A stretch of 64,000 nt of DNA from Salinispora fenicalii (GTDB lineage: Bacteria > Actinomycetota > Actinomycetes > Mycobacteriales > Micromonosporaceae): positions 163,968-227,967 of the forward strand of contig NZ_AZWQ01000018.1 in NCBI RefSeq assembly GCF_000514815.1, written 5' to 3'. Below, in pieces: positions 15,264 through 24,293 of the stretch. Positions within the stretch are counted from its first letter, which is position 1; every line of letters begins with the position of its first letter. The notes under the pieces were generated by a model. That model worked only from the letters and a program-made list of their open reading frames with translations, was not told the DNA's origin and ran no database searches. Position numbers and translations under genes: made by a program.

Positions 15264-16709
15264 ATGGCCCTGTCCCGGCGCCTCGCCACCGGTCTCGGCG
15301 CGGTCGCGGCAACCACCCTCGCCGCGGTAGCCGCCGCACCCCTGACTGTGGTGGCGGCCCCCGACCCGCACCACGCCGCCGCGGCACGCGCGGCGGCGTC
15401 CTGGCTTGCAGACGAATTCACCGATGGCGTCCTGCCCGGCCCGTTCAACCCGGAGGACTGGGGGCTGACCATCGACGGCATCCTCGCGCTCGCCGCCACC
15501 GGGGTTGACCCGTCGACCCGGCAGGCGGCGACCGCGCAGGTCGCGGCGAACGTGCGCGCCTACAACAGCTACGACCACTGGGGCATCGAGGGCTTCACCG
15601 ACGGCGGGGCGACCGCGAAGCTGCTCTACGTCGCCTCCGCCTCCAGCGCCGACCCCACCGACTTCGGCGGCTACGACCTACGGGCCGAAACCCTGTCGCT
15701 GATCGCCGGAGCGGACATCGACCACCAGCGGGGACGGATCACCAGCGCTACCACCCCACAGACCGGCCCGGACCCGAGCAACACCTTCGACCAGTCCTTC
15801 GCCGTGCTGGGCCTGACCCGCAGCGGCGGCGTACCGCAGGACGCGGTGGACTTCCTCATCCGGCAGCAGTGCGCGGTGGGCGGCTTCCGCCTCTACCCGG
15901 ACACCGCCAACGGGCCCTCACCCTCCTGTGACGACCAACCCGACGCCACCCTCGACGTCGACTCGACCGCGATGGCCGTACAGGCGTTGCTGAGCGCCGC
16001 CGAGGACGGCGCCGCCGGCGCCGCCGGCGCCGCCGACGCGGGCGCGGACTGGCTGGCGTCCCAGCAGCACGCCGACGGATCGTTCGGCGGCTCCGGACCG
16101 ACCACCGGGACGAATTCCAACAGCACCGGCCTGGCCGGGCAGGCCCTCGCCGCCGCCGGCCGCGACCCGGAGGCTAACGAGGCGGCGGTGGCGCTGGCCG
16201 CGCTACAGCTGACCGCGGCGGGCGGCGGGGCGGCTGCCGCGGAGGCGGGTGCCATCGCCTACAACACCGACGGGCTCACCGCTGCCGTCGCCGACGGGCT
16301 CGCCGACAACGACCGGGACCAATGGCGCCGGGCCACCGCCCAGGCTCTGCTCGGGCTCGCCCAGGTGCCGCTGGGTCGGCTCGGCCTCGACCCACCGCCG
16401 ACCGGGCAGCCCACCCCGACCGGCACCGCCTCGCCCACCGCGTCACCCACCGCCTCGCCGACGGCCACCGGATCGCCGACCCCGACCGGCACCGCCAGCC
16501 CGACGCCGAGCGCCACCGGGACCGTCCCGTCCGAGACACCCTCGGCGTCGCCGACCAGCAGCGCCCCGGTGACACCGACGCCGACCACCTCCAGCCTGGG
16601 TGGGCTGCCGACCACGGGCGCGGCGATCACCAGCTACGTATTGCTCGCGGTGCTGCTGCTCGGTGGCGGCGTGGGGCTGCTCATCCTCGGCCGTCGGCGG
16701 GCGAATTGA
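15264..16709 (+). CDS. Wall-anchored alpha/alpha-barrel protein (prenyltransferase-repeat, intrinsic-factor N-domain-like) with LPTTG
   Basis: A 481-residue protein with a signal peptide (residues 1-31). Residues about 35-375 are repeated helical hairpins such as DWGLTIDGILALAATG, SNTFDQSFAVLGLTRSG, AVDFLIRQQCAVGGF, VDSTAMAVQALLSAA and NSTGLAGQALAAAG. This is the prenyltransferase/squalene-oxidase repeat, the alpha6/alpha6 barrel that forms the N-terminal domain of animal intrinsic factor and transcobalamin. A Pro/Thr/Ser-rich stalk (about 378-445) reaches across the wall. LPTTG, a hydrophobic span and RRRAN form a classic sortase signal. It is the first gene of a five-gene operon ending in an ECF transporter, under a cobalamin riboswitch. 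Catalytic Asp motifs of squalene cyclases are absent. A B12-binding role is inferred from fold, operon and riboswitch. Confidence 0.78.
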   Translation: MALSRRLATGLGAVAATTLAAVAAAPLTVVAAPDPHHAAAARAAASWLADEFTDGVLPGPFNPEDWGLTIDGILALAATGVDPSTRQAATAQVAANVRAYNSYDHWGIEGFTDGGATAKLLYVASASSADPTDFGGYDLRAETLSLIAGADIDHQRGRITSATTPQTGPDPSNTFDQSFAVLGLTRSGGVPQDAVDFLIRQQCAVGGFRLYPDTANGPSPSCDDQPDATLDVDSTAMAVQALLSAAEDGAAGAAGAADAGADWLASQQHADGSFGGSGPTTGTNSNSTGLAGQALAAAGRDPEANEAAVALAALQLTAAGGGAAAAEAGAIAYNTDGLTAAVADGLADNDRDQWRRATAQALLGLAQVPLGRLGLDPPPTGQPTPTGTASPTASPTASPTATGSPTPTGTASPTPSATGTVPSETPSASPTSSAPVTPTPTTSSLGGLPTTGAAITSYVLLAVLLLGGGVGLLILGRRRAN

Positions 16710-17635
16710 GCCGCAGGACGCTCCGCGGCTCAGCAGCCGTCGCCCTGGTCGCCGCCGGCTCGGTGATCGGGCCGGGGAGCCCGGCGGCGGCCGCCGGGTC
16801 CGCCGGCTACTGCCCGGACGCCTCCGGCGTCACCGTCGTGGTCGACTTCAACGAACTCGGGGGCGGGACCGTCGTCCGCTGCGCCCCCGGCAGCCAGGCC
16901 ACCGGGTTGGCGGCGCTGAAGAGCGCCGGATTCCAGATCACCGGCACGCTGCGCTGGGGCGAGGGATTCATCTGCCGGATCGAGGGCAAGCCGTCGGCCG
17001 ACGCGGAGAAGTGTGTCGACACGCCACCAGCCAGTGCGTACTGGTCGTACTGGCACGCCCCGAACGGGGGCAGCTGGACCTACAGCGACAAGGGGGTGCT
17101 CAACCGGACGCCCCCGGCGGGCAGCTTCGAGGGCTGGTCGTTCTCCCTCAACCGCGACCCCAACGACGCCCCCCGCCCGGGGGTCACCCCGAGCCGCCCC
17201 GCACCACCACCGCCCACCTCGCCACCGGCACCGCCGGCATCACCGCCGCCGAACGACGTACCGGTGGCACCGCCGCCGGCGGGCGGAGACGTCGCGCCGC
17301 CACCCGCCGACGATGGTCAACCCGGTGCCGCCGACGGCGGCCAGCCCGACGCGGCCGGCGGGCCGCCCGGTGCCGCCGGTGGACCGACCCAGACCGTCGG
17401 CCCGTCGGCTTCGGCCACCGCCGCGCCGTTGGCCAGCGCGGCGGGCCTCCCGTCCCCGGAGACCGCCACCGCCTCAGCGCAGCCGGGCTCCGCCGACGAG
17501 CCCATGCTGACCGCCTCCCGCGAGGAGGGGGGCGTACCGCTGGGCACGCTGGCCGGGGTACTGCTGCTGGCCGCGCTCATCGCCGGAGGCCTGGTCGCCG
17601 CCCGTCGACGGCGGGCCGCCGACCCGGATGACTGA
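16706..17635 (+). CDS. Membrane-anchored beta-domain (DUF4430/transcobalamin-C-like) protein
   Basis: A 309-residue protein. The TTG start overlaps the stop of the upstream gene (TTGA), the only in-frame start that keeps the signal peptide SRRTLRGSAAVALVAAGSV. The mature domain (about residues 32-155) closely parallels the 14409 protein: VTVVVDFNELGGGTVVRC, TGLAALKSAGF, FICRIEGKPSADAEKC, YWSYWHAPNGG, DKGVLN, GSFEGWSF. A long Pro/Ala-rich stalk follows (about 156-265). It ends in a single hydrophobic span and RRRRAADPDD, a membrane anchor without LPxTG. So the operon encodes a wall-anchored barrel and a membrane-anchored beta domain, and 14409 encodes a free beta domain. Confidence 0.72.
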   Translation: MSRRTLRGSAAVALVAAGSVIGPGSPAAAAGSAGYCPDASGVTVVVDFNELGGGTVVRCAPGSQATGLAALKSAGFQITGTLRWGEGFICRIEGKPSADAEKCVDTPPASAYWSYWHAPNGGSWTYSDKGVLNRTPPAGSFEGWSFSLNRDPNDAPRPGVTPSRPAPPPPTSPPAPPASPPPNDVPVAPPPAGGDVAPPPADDGQPGAADGGQPDAAGGPPGAAGGPTQTVGPSASATAAPLASAAGLPSPETATASAQPGSADEPMLTASREEGGVPLGTLAGVLLLAALIAGGLVAARRRRAADPDD

Positions 17636-18776
17636 CGCCGCGGTGGGCAGCTCCCCGACCGTCGATCGGTGGTCGGCCCGCTGGTCCGCCTGGCGACTGC
17701 CCCGCGGGCTACACCCGGGCGCCTGGTGGCTCTGGGCGCTCGGGCTGGCCACCGCGGCCAGCCACACCACCAACCCGCTGGGGCTCACCCTGCTGGTCGC
17801 GGTCACCGCGCTGGTGGTCATCCAGCGACGTGGGCACGCTCCCTGGGCGCTGGCGTTCCGGATGTACGTCTGGCTCGGCGTGGTGATCGTCGCGATGCGG
17901 GTGGTGTTCCGGATCGTCCTCGGTGGCGGGCAGGGCGAACACGTGTTGGTCCGGTTGCCGGAGATCCCGCTGCCGGAGTGGGCGGCGGGCATCCGTCTTT
18001 TCGGGCCGGTCGCCGCCGAGCAGGTCCTCGGCGGGTTCTACGACGGGCTCCGGTTAGCGACGATGCTGATCTGCCTGGGGGCGGCGAACGCGCTGGCGAA
18101 CCCGAAGCGGCTCCTCAAGGCCGTACCGGGAGCGTTGTATGCGGTGGGCACGGCGGTGGTGGTCGCACTGTCGGTCGCCCCGCAGCTGGTGGAGAGTGTG
18201 CTGCGGGTCCGGCGCGCGCGTCGGCTGCGGGGCGCGTCCGGGCGGGGGATGCGGGCGTTTCGGGGAGTCGCGCTTCCGGTCTTGGCCGACGCGTTGGACC
18301 GGTCGCTGGCCCTCGCCGCGGCGATGGACTCACGCGGCTACGGCCGGACCGCGGCGGTCCCCGCCGGGCAGCGCACGGTGACCGGCACGTTGGTGCTCGG
18401 CGGCCTGCTCGGCGTCTGCGCCGGCACCTACGGGCTGCTCGACACCACCGGGCCCGGCTATCTGGGGCTGCCGCTGCTCCTCGCTGGGCTGGCCGCCGCC
18501 GTCGGGGGCATGCTGCTGGCCGGCCGCCGGGTCCGCCGCAGCCGCTACCGGCCGGACCGCTGGCAGCTGGCCGAGCTGCTGGTCGCCGGGTGTGGGATCG
18601 CCGCGGCCGGCCTGATGGTGCTGGCCGGCACGGTCGACCCGGAGCGGCTCTACCCGCCGGTGAGCCCGCTCACCTGGCCCGAACTGACCCCCCTGCTGCT
18701 GCTCGCCGTCGCCGTCGCGGCTGTCCCGGCCTGGCTCGCGCCACCGCCGACGCCTATCCCGAAAGATCGCGCATGA
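17628..18776 (+). CDS. ECF transporter T component (CbiQ/EcfT-like)
   Basis: A 382-residue integral membrane protein overlapping the previous gene by 8 bases. About six to eight hydrophobic segments flank the coupling region ANPKRLLKAVPGALYAVGTA and the two coupling-helix motifs SVLRVRRARRLRG and AAAMDSRGYGRT. These correspond to the A-R-R and A-x-x-x-R-G motifs by which EcfT grips the ATPases. The C-terminal extension adds four more hydrophobic segments. It links the ATPase pair to the S component. Confidence 0.85.
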   Translation: MTDAAVGSSPTVDRWSARWSAWRLPRGLHPGAWWLWALGLATAASHTTNPLGLTLLVAVTALVVIQRRGHAPWALAFRMYVWLGVVIVAMRVVFRIVLGGGQGEHVLVRLPEIPLPEWAAGIRLFGPVAAEQVLGGFYDGLRLATMLICLGAANALANPKRLLKAVPGALYAVGTAVVVALSVAPQLVESVLRVRRARRLRGASGRGMRAFRGVALPVLADALDRSLALAAAMDSRGYGRTAAVPAGQRTVTGTLVLGGLLGVCAGTYGLLDTTGPGYLGLPLLLAGLAAAVGGMLLAGRRVRRSRYRPDRWQLAELLVAGCGIAAAGLMVLAGTVDPERLYPPVSPLTWPELTPLLLLAVAVAAVPAWLAPPPTPIPKDRA

Positions 18777-20407
18777 TCACATTTGACCGGGTGACCGTCC
18801 GCTACACCGAGGACGGACCACCGCCGCTGCGGGACGTGACGCTGACCGTCGAGGAGGGGGAGCTGTGCCTGGTCGCCGGGCGCACCGGGGCCGGTAAGTC
18901 GACCCTGCTGCGGGCGATCAACGGGCTGGTGCCGCACTTCACCGGCGGCACCCTGCACGGTTCGGTCACCGTGGACGGCCGGGCCACCCGCCGGCACCCG
19001 CCCCGCGACCTCGCCGATGTCGTCGGCGTGGTCGGCCAGGACCCGCTCGCCGGGTTCGTCACCGACACGGTCGAGGAGGAGCTGGCGTACGGCATGGAGC
19101 AGCTTTCCCTGCCGCCGGCGATGATGCGCAAGCGGGTGGAGGAGACGCTGGACCTCCTCGGCATCGCCGAGCTGCGCGACCGGCCACTGCGGACCCTCTC
19201 CGGCGGGCAACAGCAACGGGTCGCCATCGGCGCCGTCCTCACCAGCCACCCCCGGGTCCTGGTACTCGACGAGCCCACCTCCGCGCTGGACCCCACGGCC
19301 GCCGAGGACGTCCTCGCCGCGGTCACCCGGCTGGTCCACGATCTCGGCGTCACCGTGGTGCTGGCCGAGCACCGGCTCGAACGGGTCATGCAGTACGCCG
19401 ACCGCCTGCTCTACCTGCCCGGTGACGGGCGCGTGGTCAACGGGCCGCCGGCGACGGTGCTGGCCGGCGTGGAGCTGGCCCCACCCCTGGTCGAGCTGGG
19501 CCGCCTGGCCGGCTGGGACCCGCTGCCGCTGTCGGTACGCGATGCCCGCCGCCGCGCCGCACAGCTGCGTGGGCGGCTCGCCGACGCAGCGCCCCCCGCG
19601 CCGACTCCCGCCCCGGAGCCGACCACGGCGCTGAGCGCACGGAAGATCGTCGTGCGGTATCCGGGCACCGTCGCCGTGGCCGGCGTTGACCTCGACCTCC
19701 AGGTCGGCCAGGTCGTCGCCTTGATGGGTCGCAACGGCTCCGGAAAGTCCAGCCTGCTCTGGGCTGTGCAGGGCAGCGGCCCCCGGCAGGGCGGCGCGGT
19801 GAGGGTGACCGGCTCAACGGGGGCCGTCGTCGACCCCGAGAGCCTGCCGGCGCACCAGGCCCGCCGGCAGGTCGGGCTGGTTCCGCAGACCCCGGGCGAC
19901 CTGCTCTACCTGGAGACGGTCGATGGCGAGTGTCACCAGGCCGACCAGGAGACCGAGGCGGCGGCCGGCACCTGCCGTGCCCTGCTGGACCAGCTCACCC
20001 CTGGCCTGCCCGGTGACCGGCACCCGCGGGACCTCTCCGAGGGGCAGCGGCTGGCGCTCGCGCTCGCGGTGCAGCTCACCGCTGCCCCGCCGGTGGTGCT
20101 GCTGGACGAACCGACCCGCGGCCTGGACTACCTCGCCAAGCAGCAGTTCGTCTCGCTGGTGCGCGGGCTGGCCGCCGCCGGGCGCAGCGTGGTGGTGGCG
20201 ACGCACGATGTGGAGCTGGTCGCGGCGCTGGCCGACCGGGTGATCGTGATGGCCGACGGTGAGATCGTGGCCGACGGCAGCACCGCGGAGGTCATGCTCG
20301 CCTCGCCCGCGTTCGCCCCGCAGGTCGCCAAGGTGCTCGCCCCGGCGCCGTGGCTGACGGTGGGTCAGGTCGCCGCCGCGCTGGTGGCGGAGCGGGAGCC
20401 GGCGTGA
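18773..20407 (+). CDS. ECF transporter ATPase, two ABC domains fused (EcfAA')
   Basis: A 544-residue protein; the ATG overlaps the T-component stop (18773-18776). Domain 1 (about 1-245): Walker A AGRTGAGKSTLL, signature LSGGQQQRVAIGAVL, Walker B VLVLDEPTSALDP, switch His AEHRLE. A Pro/Ala linker follows. Domain 2 (about 285-530): Walker A GRNGSGKSSLL, a divergent signature LSEGQRLALALA, Walker B VVLLDEPTRGLDY, His ATHDVELV. The fused AA' arrangement is common in actinobacterial ECF systems. It powers uptake through the T and S proteins encoded on either side. Confidence 0.93.
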   Translation: MITFDRVTVRYTEDGPPPLRDVTLTVEEGELCLVAGRTGAGKSTLLRAINGLVPHFTGGTLHGSVTVDGRATRRHPPRDLADVVGVVGQDPLAGFVTDTVEEELAYGMEQLSLPPAMMRKRVEETLDLLGIAELRDRPLRTLSGGQQQRVAIGAVLTSHPRVLVLDEPTSALDPTAAEDVLAAVTRLVHDLGVTVVLAEHRLERVMQYADRLLYLPGDGRVVNGPPATVLAGVELAPPLVELGRLAGWDPLPLSVRDARRRAAQLRGRLADAAPPAPTPAPEPTTALSARKIVVRYPGTVAVAGVDLDLQVGQVVALMGRNGSGKSSLLWAVQGSGPRQGGAVRVTGSTGAVVDPESLPAHQARRQVGLVPQTPGDLLYLETVDGECHQADQETEAAAGTCRALLDQLTPGLPGDRHPRDLSEGQRLALALAVQLTAAPPVVLLDEPTRGLDYLAKQQFVSLVRGLAAAGRSVVVATHDVELVAALADRVIVMADGEIVADGSTAEVMLASPAFAPQVAKVLAPAPWLTVGQVAAALVAEREPA

Positions 20408-21339
20408 GTGTGCTGCGGGTCGCTCCGCGCACCGCCGTGGTGCTGGTGCTCGCGTCGGTCGCCGCGCTGGCCACCTTCACCTGGCCGCTCTTCGTCCCGG
20501 TGCAGCCGGAGAACACCGCCCGCGCCGGGGAGGCGCCGCTGGTCTTCGTCGTCATGTTGCCGGTGTTGGTGGCACTGGTACTGGCGGAACTCACCTCCGG
20601 GGGAATCGACAGCAAGGCCCTGGCGATGCTTGGGGTGCTCGCCGCGGTCAACGCCGCGCTGCGCCCACTCGGTGCCGGTACCGCCGGGATCGAGACAGTG
20701 TTCTTCCTGCTCGTCCTCGCCGGCCGGGTCTTCGGACCGGGGTTCGGCTTCCTGCTCGGCTCCACATCGCTGTTCGCCTCCGCGTTGCTCACCGCCGGTG
20801 TCGGCCCCTGGCTGCCGTTCCAGATGCTCGCCGCCTCCTGGGTGGGTCTGGGCGCCGGCCTGCTTCCCCGCCGGCCCCGCGGTCGCGCCGAGGTAGCTCT
20901 GCTGGCCGGGTACGGCGCGGTCGCCGCCTACGGCTACGGGTTGCTGATGAACCTCTGGTTCTGGCCGTTCAGCGCCGGCGCGGATACCCAACTCTCCTAC
21001 GTGGCCGGTGCGCCGATCCTGGAGAACCTGCACCGCTTCGTTTTCTTCACCGCGGTGACCTCGACCTTCGGCTGGGACACCGGACGGGCGATCACCACCG
21101 CCGTGCTGATCGCCCTCGCCGGCCCGGCGGTGCTCGCCGCGCTACGCCGCGCCGCCCGCAAGGCCGCCTTCGGTGCTCCGGTGACCTTCGCCGCACCCGA
21201 GCCGGGACTGCCGGCGTCGCTACCGACCGCGCTCCTGGCCGCGCAGGCGGGGAAGCCCGCCGCGGGCCAGCCCGCGGGCCGCGACGATCGCCAGCACCGG
21301 TGGGACCAGCACCACCCGCTGGGCAGCAGGGTGACGTGA
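20404..21339 (+). CDS. ECF transporter S component, predicted cobalamin-specific
   Basis: A 311-residue membrane protein with a GTG start overlapping the ATPase stop (GTGA, 20404-20407). About six hydrophobic segments include LAMLGVLAAVNAALRPLG, the GPGFGFLLGSTSLFASALL substrate-loop region and MNLWFWPFSAGADTQLSY. This is the layout of the larger S components, in line with CbrT-type cobalamin carriers. Specificity for cobalamin is inferred from the riboswitch and operon, not from binding residues. The last 40 residues (Gly/Pro/Ala- and His-rich) look atypical and may include readthrough into degraded sequence. Confidence 0.78.
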   Translation: MSVLRVAPRTAVVLVLASVAALATFTWPLFVPVQPENTARAGEAPLVFVVMLPVLVALVLAELTSGGIDSKALAMLGVLAAVNAALRPLGAGTAGIETVFFLLVLAGRVFGPGFGFLLGSTSLFASALLTAGVGPWLPFQMLAASWVGLGAGLLPRRPRGRAEVALLAGYGAVAAYGYGLLMNLWFWPFSAGADTQLSYVAGAPILENLHRFVFFTAVTSTFGWDTGRAITTAVLIALAGPAVLAALRRAARKAAFGAPVTFAAPEPGLPASLPTALLAAQAGKPAAGQPAGRDDRQHRWDQHHPLGSRVT

Positions 21340-21632
21340 CCGCTCTCGGCCAGGGCGTCGTTGAAGACCACGGCGTCCCCCTGATCCAGGGCAGCCACCT
21401 CGGCGGTGGTGGCGGCCCGACCGGTCACCAGCCGTACGACCTCCGCCCCGCCGACGGCGATGTCACGCTGCTCGTGCACGCGCAAGAGGTTGGGATCGGG
21501 CTCTGGACACGGCTGGGCTAGCTGGTTACCGAAAGGTTCTTGGGGTTCGGAAAAGTGCCTTCTTCCCTGCTTACGACCGGTTTCCTATGGTGTTCTAGTA
21601 ACTGAAAGAGAGCTACGAAGGAGGCAGTCATC
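21340..21632. other. Intergenic stretch after the ECF operon
   Basis: No plus-strand gene. The minus frame 21330-21485 (MRVHEQRDIAVGGAEVVRLV, then TGRAATTAEVAALDQGDAVV) has protein-like composition. It loses this where it meets the S-component tail, so it may be a decayed gene fragment. The promoter of the RidA gene lies at the right end. Confidence 0.3.
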
Positions 21633-22040
21633 ATGGCCGTAACCCTGGTTAACCCGAGCGGACTTCCCGTGGTCGACGTGTACCGGCAGGTGTCGGTGGC
21701 GACCGGTTCCAAGCTGATCCACATCGCTGGGCAGGTCTCCTGGGACGCCGACGGTAAGACGATCGGCGAAGGCGACCTGGCTGCCCAGGTCGAGCAGTGC
21801 TACCTCAACATCGGCACCGCGCTGGCTGGCGTCGGGGCGTCCTTCGCCGATGTGGTGAAGTTGACGGTGCATGTCGTCGACTGGACCCCGGAGCGGATGC
21901 CGGAGTTGCTCGAGGGCATCGCGCGGGCGTCAGCCAAGCTGGGCACCACACCCCTCGCTCCGGCCTCGCTGTTCGGGGCCGCGGCGTTGGATGTTCCCGA
22001 ACACCTGGTCGAGGTTGAGGCGACCGCCGTTCTCGACTGA
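21633..22040 (+). CDS. RidA/YjgF-family deaminase-like protein
   Basis: A 135-residue protein with GAAGGAGG upstream. The family core is present: LIHIAGQVSWDADGKTIGEG, DLAAQVEQCYLNIGTALAGVGA, VVKLTVHVVD, PASLFGAAALDVPEHLVEVEATAVL. However, the usual Arg that binds the imine carboxylate (R-x-A-V/SR) is replaced by PASLFGAAAL, so it is a divergent member. It ends one base from the end of the HxlR gene, tail to tail. Confidence 0.82.
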   Translation: MAVTLVNPSGLPVVDVYRQVSVATGSKLIHIAGQVSWDADGKTIGEGDLAAQVEQCYLNIGTALAGVGASFADVVKLTVHVVDWTPERMPELLEGIARASAKLGTTPLAPASLFGAAALDVPEHLVEVEATAVLD

Positions 22041-22433
22041 TCAGGACTGTGAGGCGTCGAAGCGGCGCCGTGCGGACTCGATGTGGCTGAAGTGGCGTTG
22101 AGTCCAGCCGCACATGCCGTCGACGACGCTACGTAGTGCCTCACCCGCCTCGGTGAGGGTGTACTCGACCCGGGGCGGGATGGTGGGATACACGGTCCGC
22201 TCGACCAGGCCGTTGCGTTCCAGCATCCGCAGGTTCTGGGTGAGCATCTTGTGGCTGATGCCGCCGACCTGGTCGCGTAGTTCCCCGAAGCGCATGGTGC
22301 CTTGTCCGAGGAACTCGATGATCAGGAAAGCCCACTTGTTGGCCACGTCGGAGAAGATCTCTCGCCCCAGCGAGTCGGCACGCGCCAGATCGGCCTCCGG
22401 CAGCAGTTCGCTCGCCTCGTGTCGGGTACCCAT
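22041..22433 (-). CDS. HxlR-family transcriptional regulator
   Basis: A 130-residue protein started at MGTRHEASELLPE. The family winged helix is clear: DVANKWAFLIIEFLGQGTMRFGELRDQV, then GGISHKMLTQNLRMLERNGLVERTVYPTIPPRVEYTLTEAG. HxlR proteins respond to aldehydes, quinones or oxidative stress. It is convergent with RidA (no gap). Its own start region carries an AGTAAC repeat at 22459, also found upstream of RidA at 21597, so co-regulation is possible. Confidence 0.88.
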   Translation of the reverse strand: MGTRHEASELLPEADLARADSLGREIFSDVANKWAFLIIEFLGQGTMRFGELRDQVGGISHKMLTQNLRMLERNGLVERTVYPTIPPRVEYTLTEAGEALRSVVDGMCGWTQRHFSHIESARRRFDASQS

Positions 22434-23620
<1,187 letters not shown>

Positions 23621-23678
23621 CCCTGCCGAGAACAGAGGCCTCAGCCCGGCGAGGTGCCCTACCGGGCCGAACGCCGCG

Positions 23679-23716
23679 GGCAGGCGTCGGCACCCCACCC
23701 GGGGCCGACGCCTGCC
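23679..23716 (+). terminator. Strong hairpin after the haloperoxidase gene
   Basis: A perfect 13-base stem GGCAGGCGTCGGC / GCCGACGCCTGCC with a 12-base loop. It has no U run, but the position between two genes suggests termination. Confidence 0.6.
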
Positions 23717-23807
23717 AGTGGCGCCCACATGAGCCCCGAAACCACCCTCACCCCCACAGCCGAGGCCGGCTCCGGCCGCTCCCTACTCGCCTGAAAGAGA
23801 TCCGCTG

Positions 23808-24278
23808 ATGTCCACGACCATCGCCCCCACCGTTGCGCCCACACCCACTCCCGGCAGTGTCGGCGGCATCCTGCAGCAGACCCTCATCGACCTACTCGAC
23901 CTCGTCCTCCAGGCCAAACAAGCCCACTGGAACGTCACCGGGCCTCGGTTCCTGCCCCTACACCAGCAACTCGACGCCCTCGCCGACGCGGCACGTGAAC
24001 ACGCCGACACCATCGCCGAACGCGCCGCCGCCATCGGCACACCACCCGACGCACGCGCCACCACCATCGCTGCTACCAGCCGGCTACCCCAGTTGGACAC
24101 CGGCGTATTACCGGACGACACCGTAATCGACAAGATCGGCGAGCTCCTCACCACCACCGGCGCCGGAATCCGCCAAGCAATCGAGGCCACCGCCGACGAC
24201 CCCATCACCCAGGACCTACTCATCACCGCCGGCCACACCATCGAACACCAAGCCTGGCTTCTGCGCTCCCAGCGATAA
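23808..24278 (+). CDS. Dps-family ferritin-like DNA protection protein
   Basis: A 156-residue protein with GAAAGAG upstream. The inter-subunit ferroxidase motif is complete: KQAHWNVTGPRFLPLHQQLD, then the ligand-bearing AREHADTIAERAAAIG. The C-terminal helix ends in HTIEHQAWLLRSQR with no Lys-rich tail. The N-terminus has a Pro/Thr tail that may replace the DNA-binding one. It stores iron using peroxide and shields DNA in stress. Confidence 0.9.
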   Translation: MSTTIAPTVAPTPTPGSVGGILQQTLIDLLDLVLQAKQAHWNVTGPRFLPLHQQLDALADAAREHADTIAERAAAIGTPPDARATTIAATSRLPQLDTGVLPDDTVIDKIGELLTTTGAGIRQAIEATADDPITQDLLITAGHTIEHQAWLLRSQR

Positions 24279-24293
24279 CACGTCGACCGCTGC

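Noticed and set aside
23621..23807. Additional ORF between haloperoxidase and Dps
   Set aside because: The frames are short, with no ribosome site, and span a strong hairpin.
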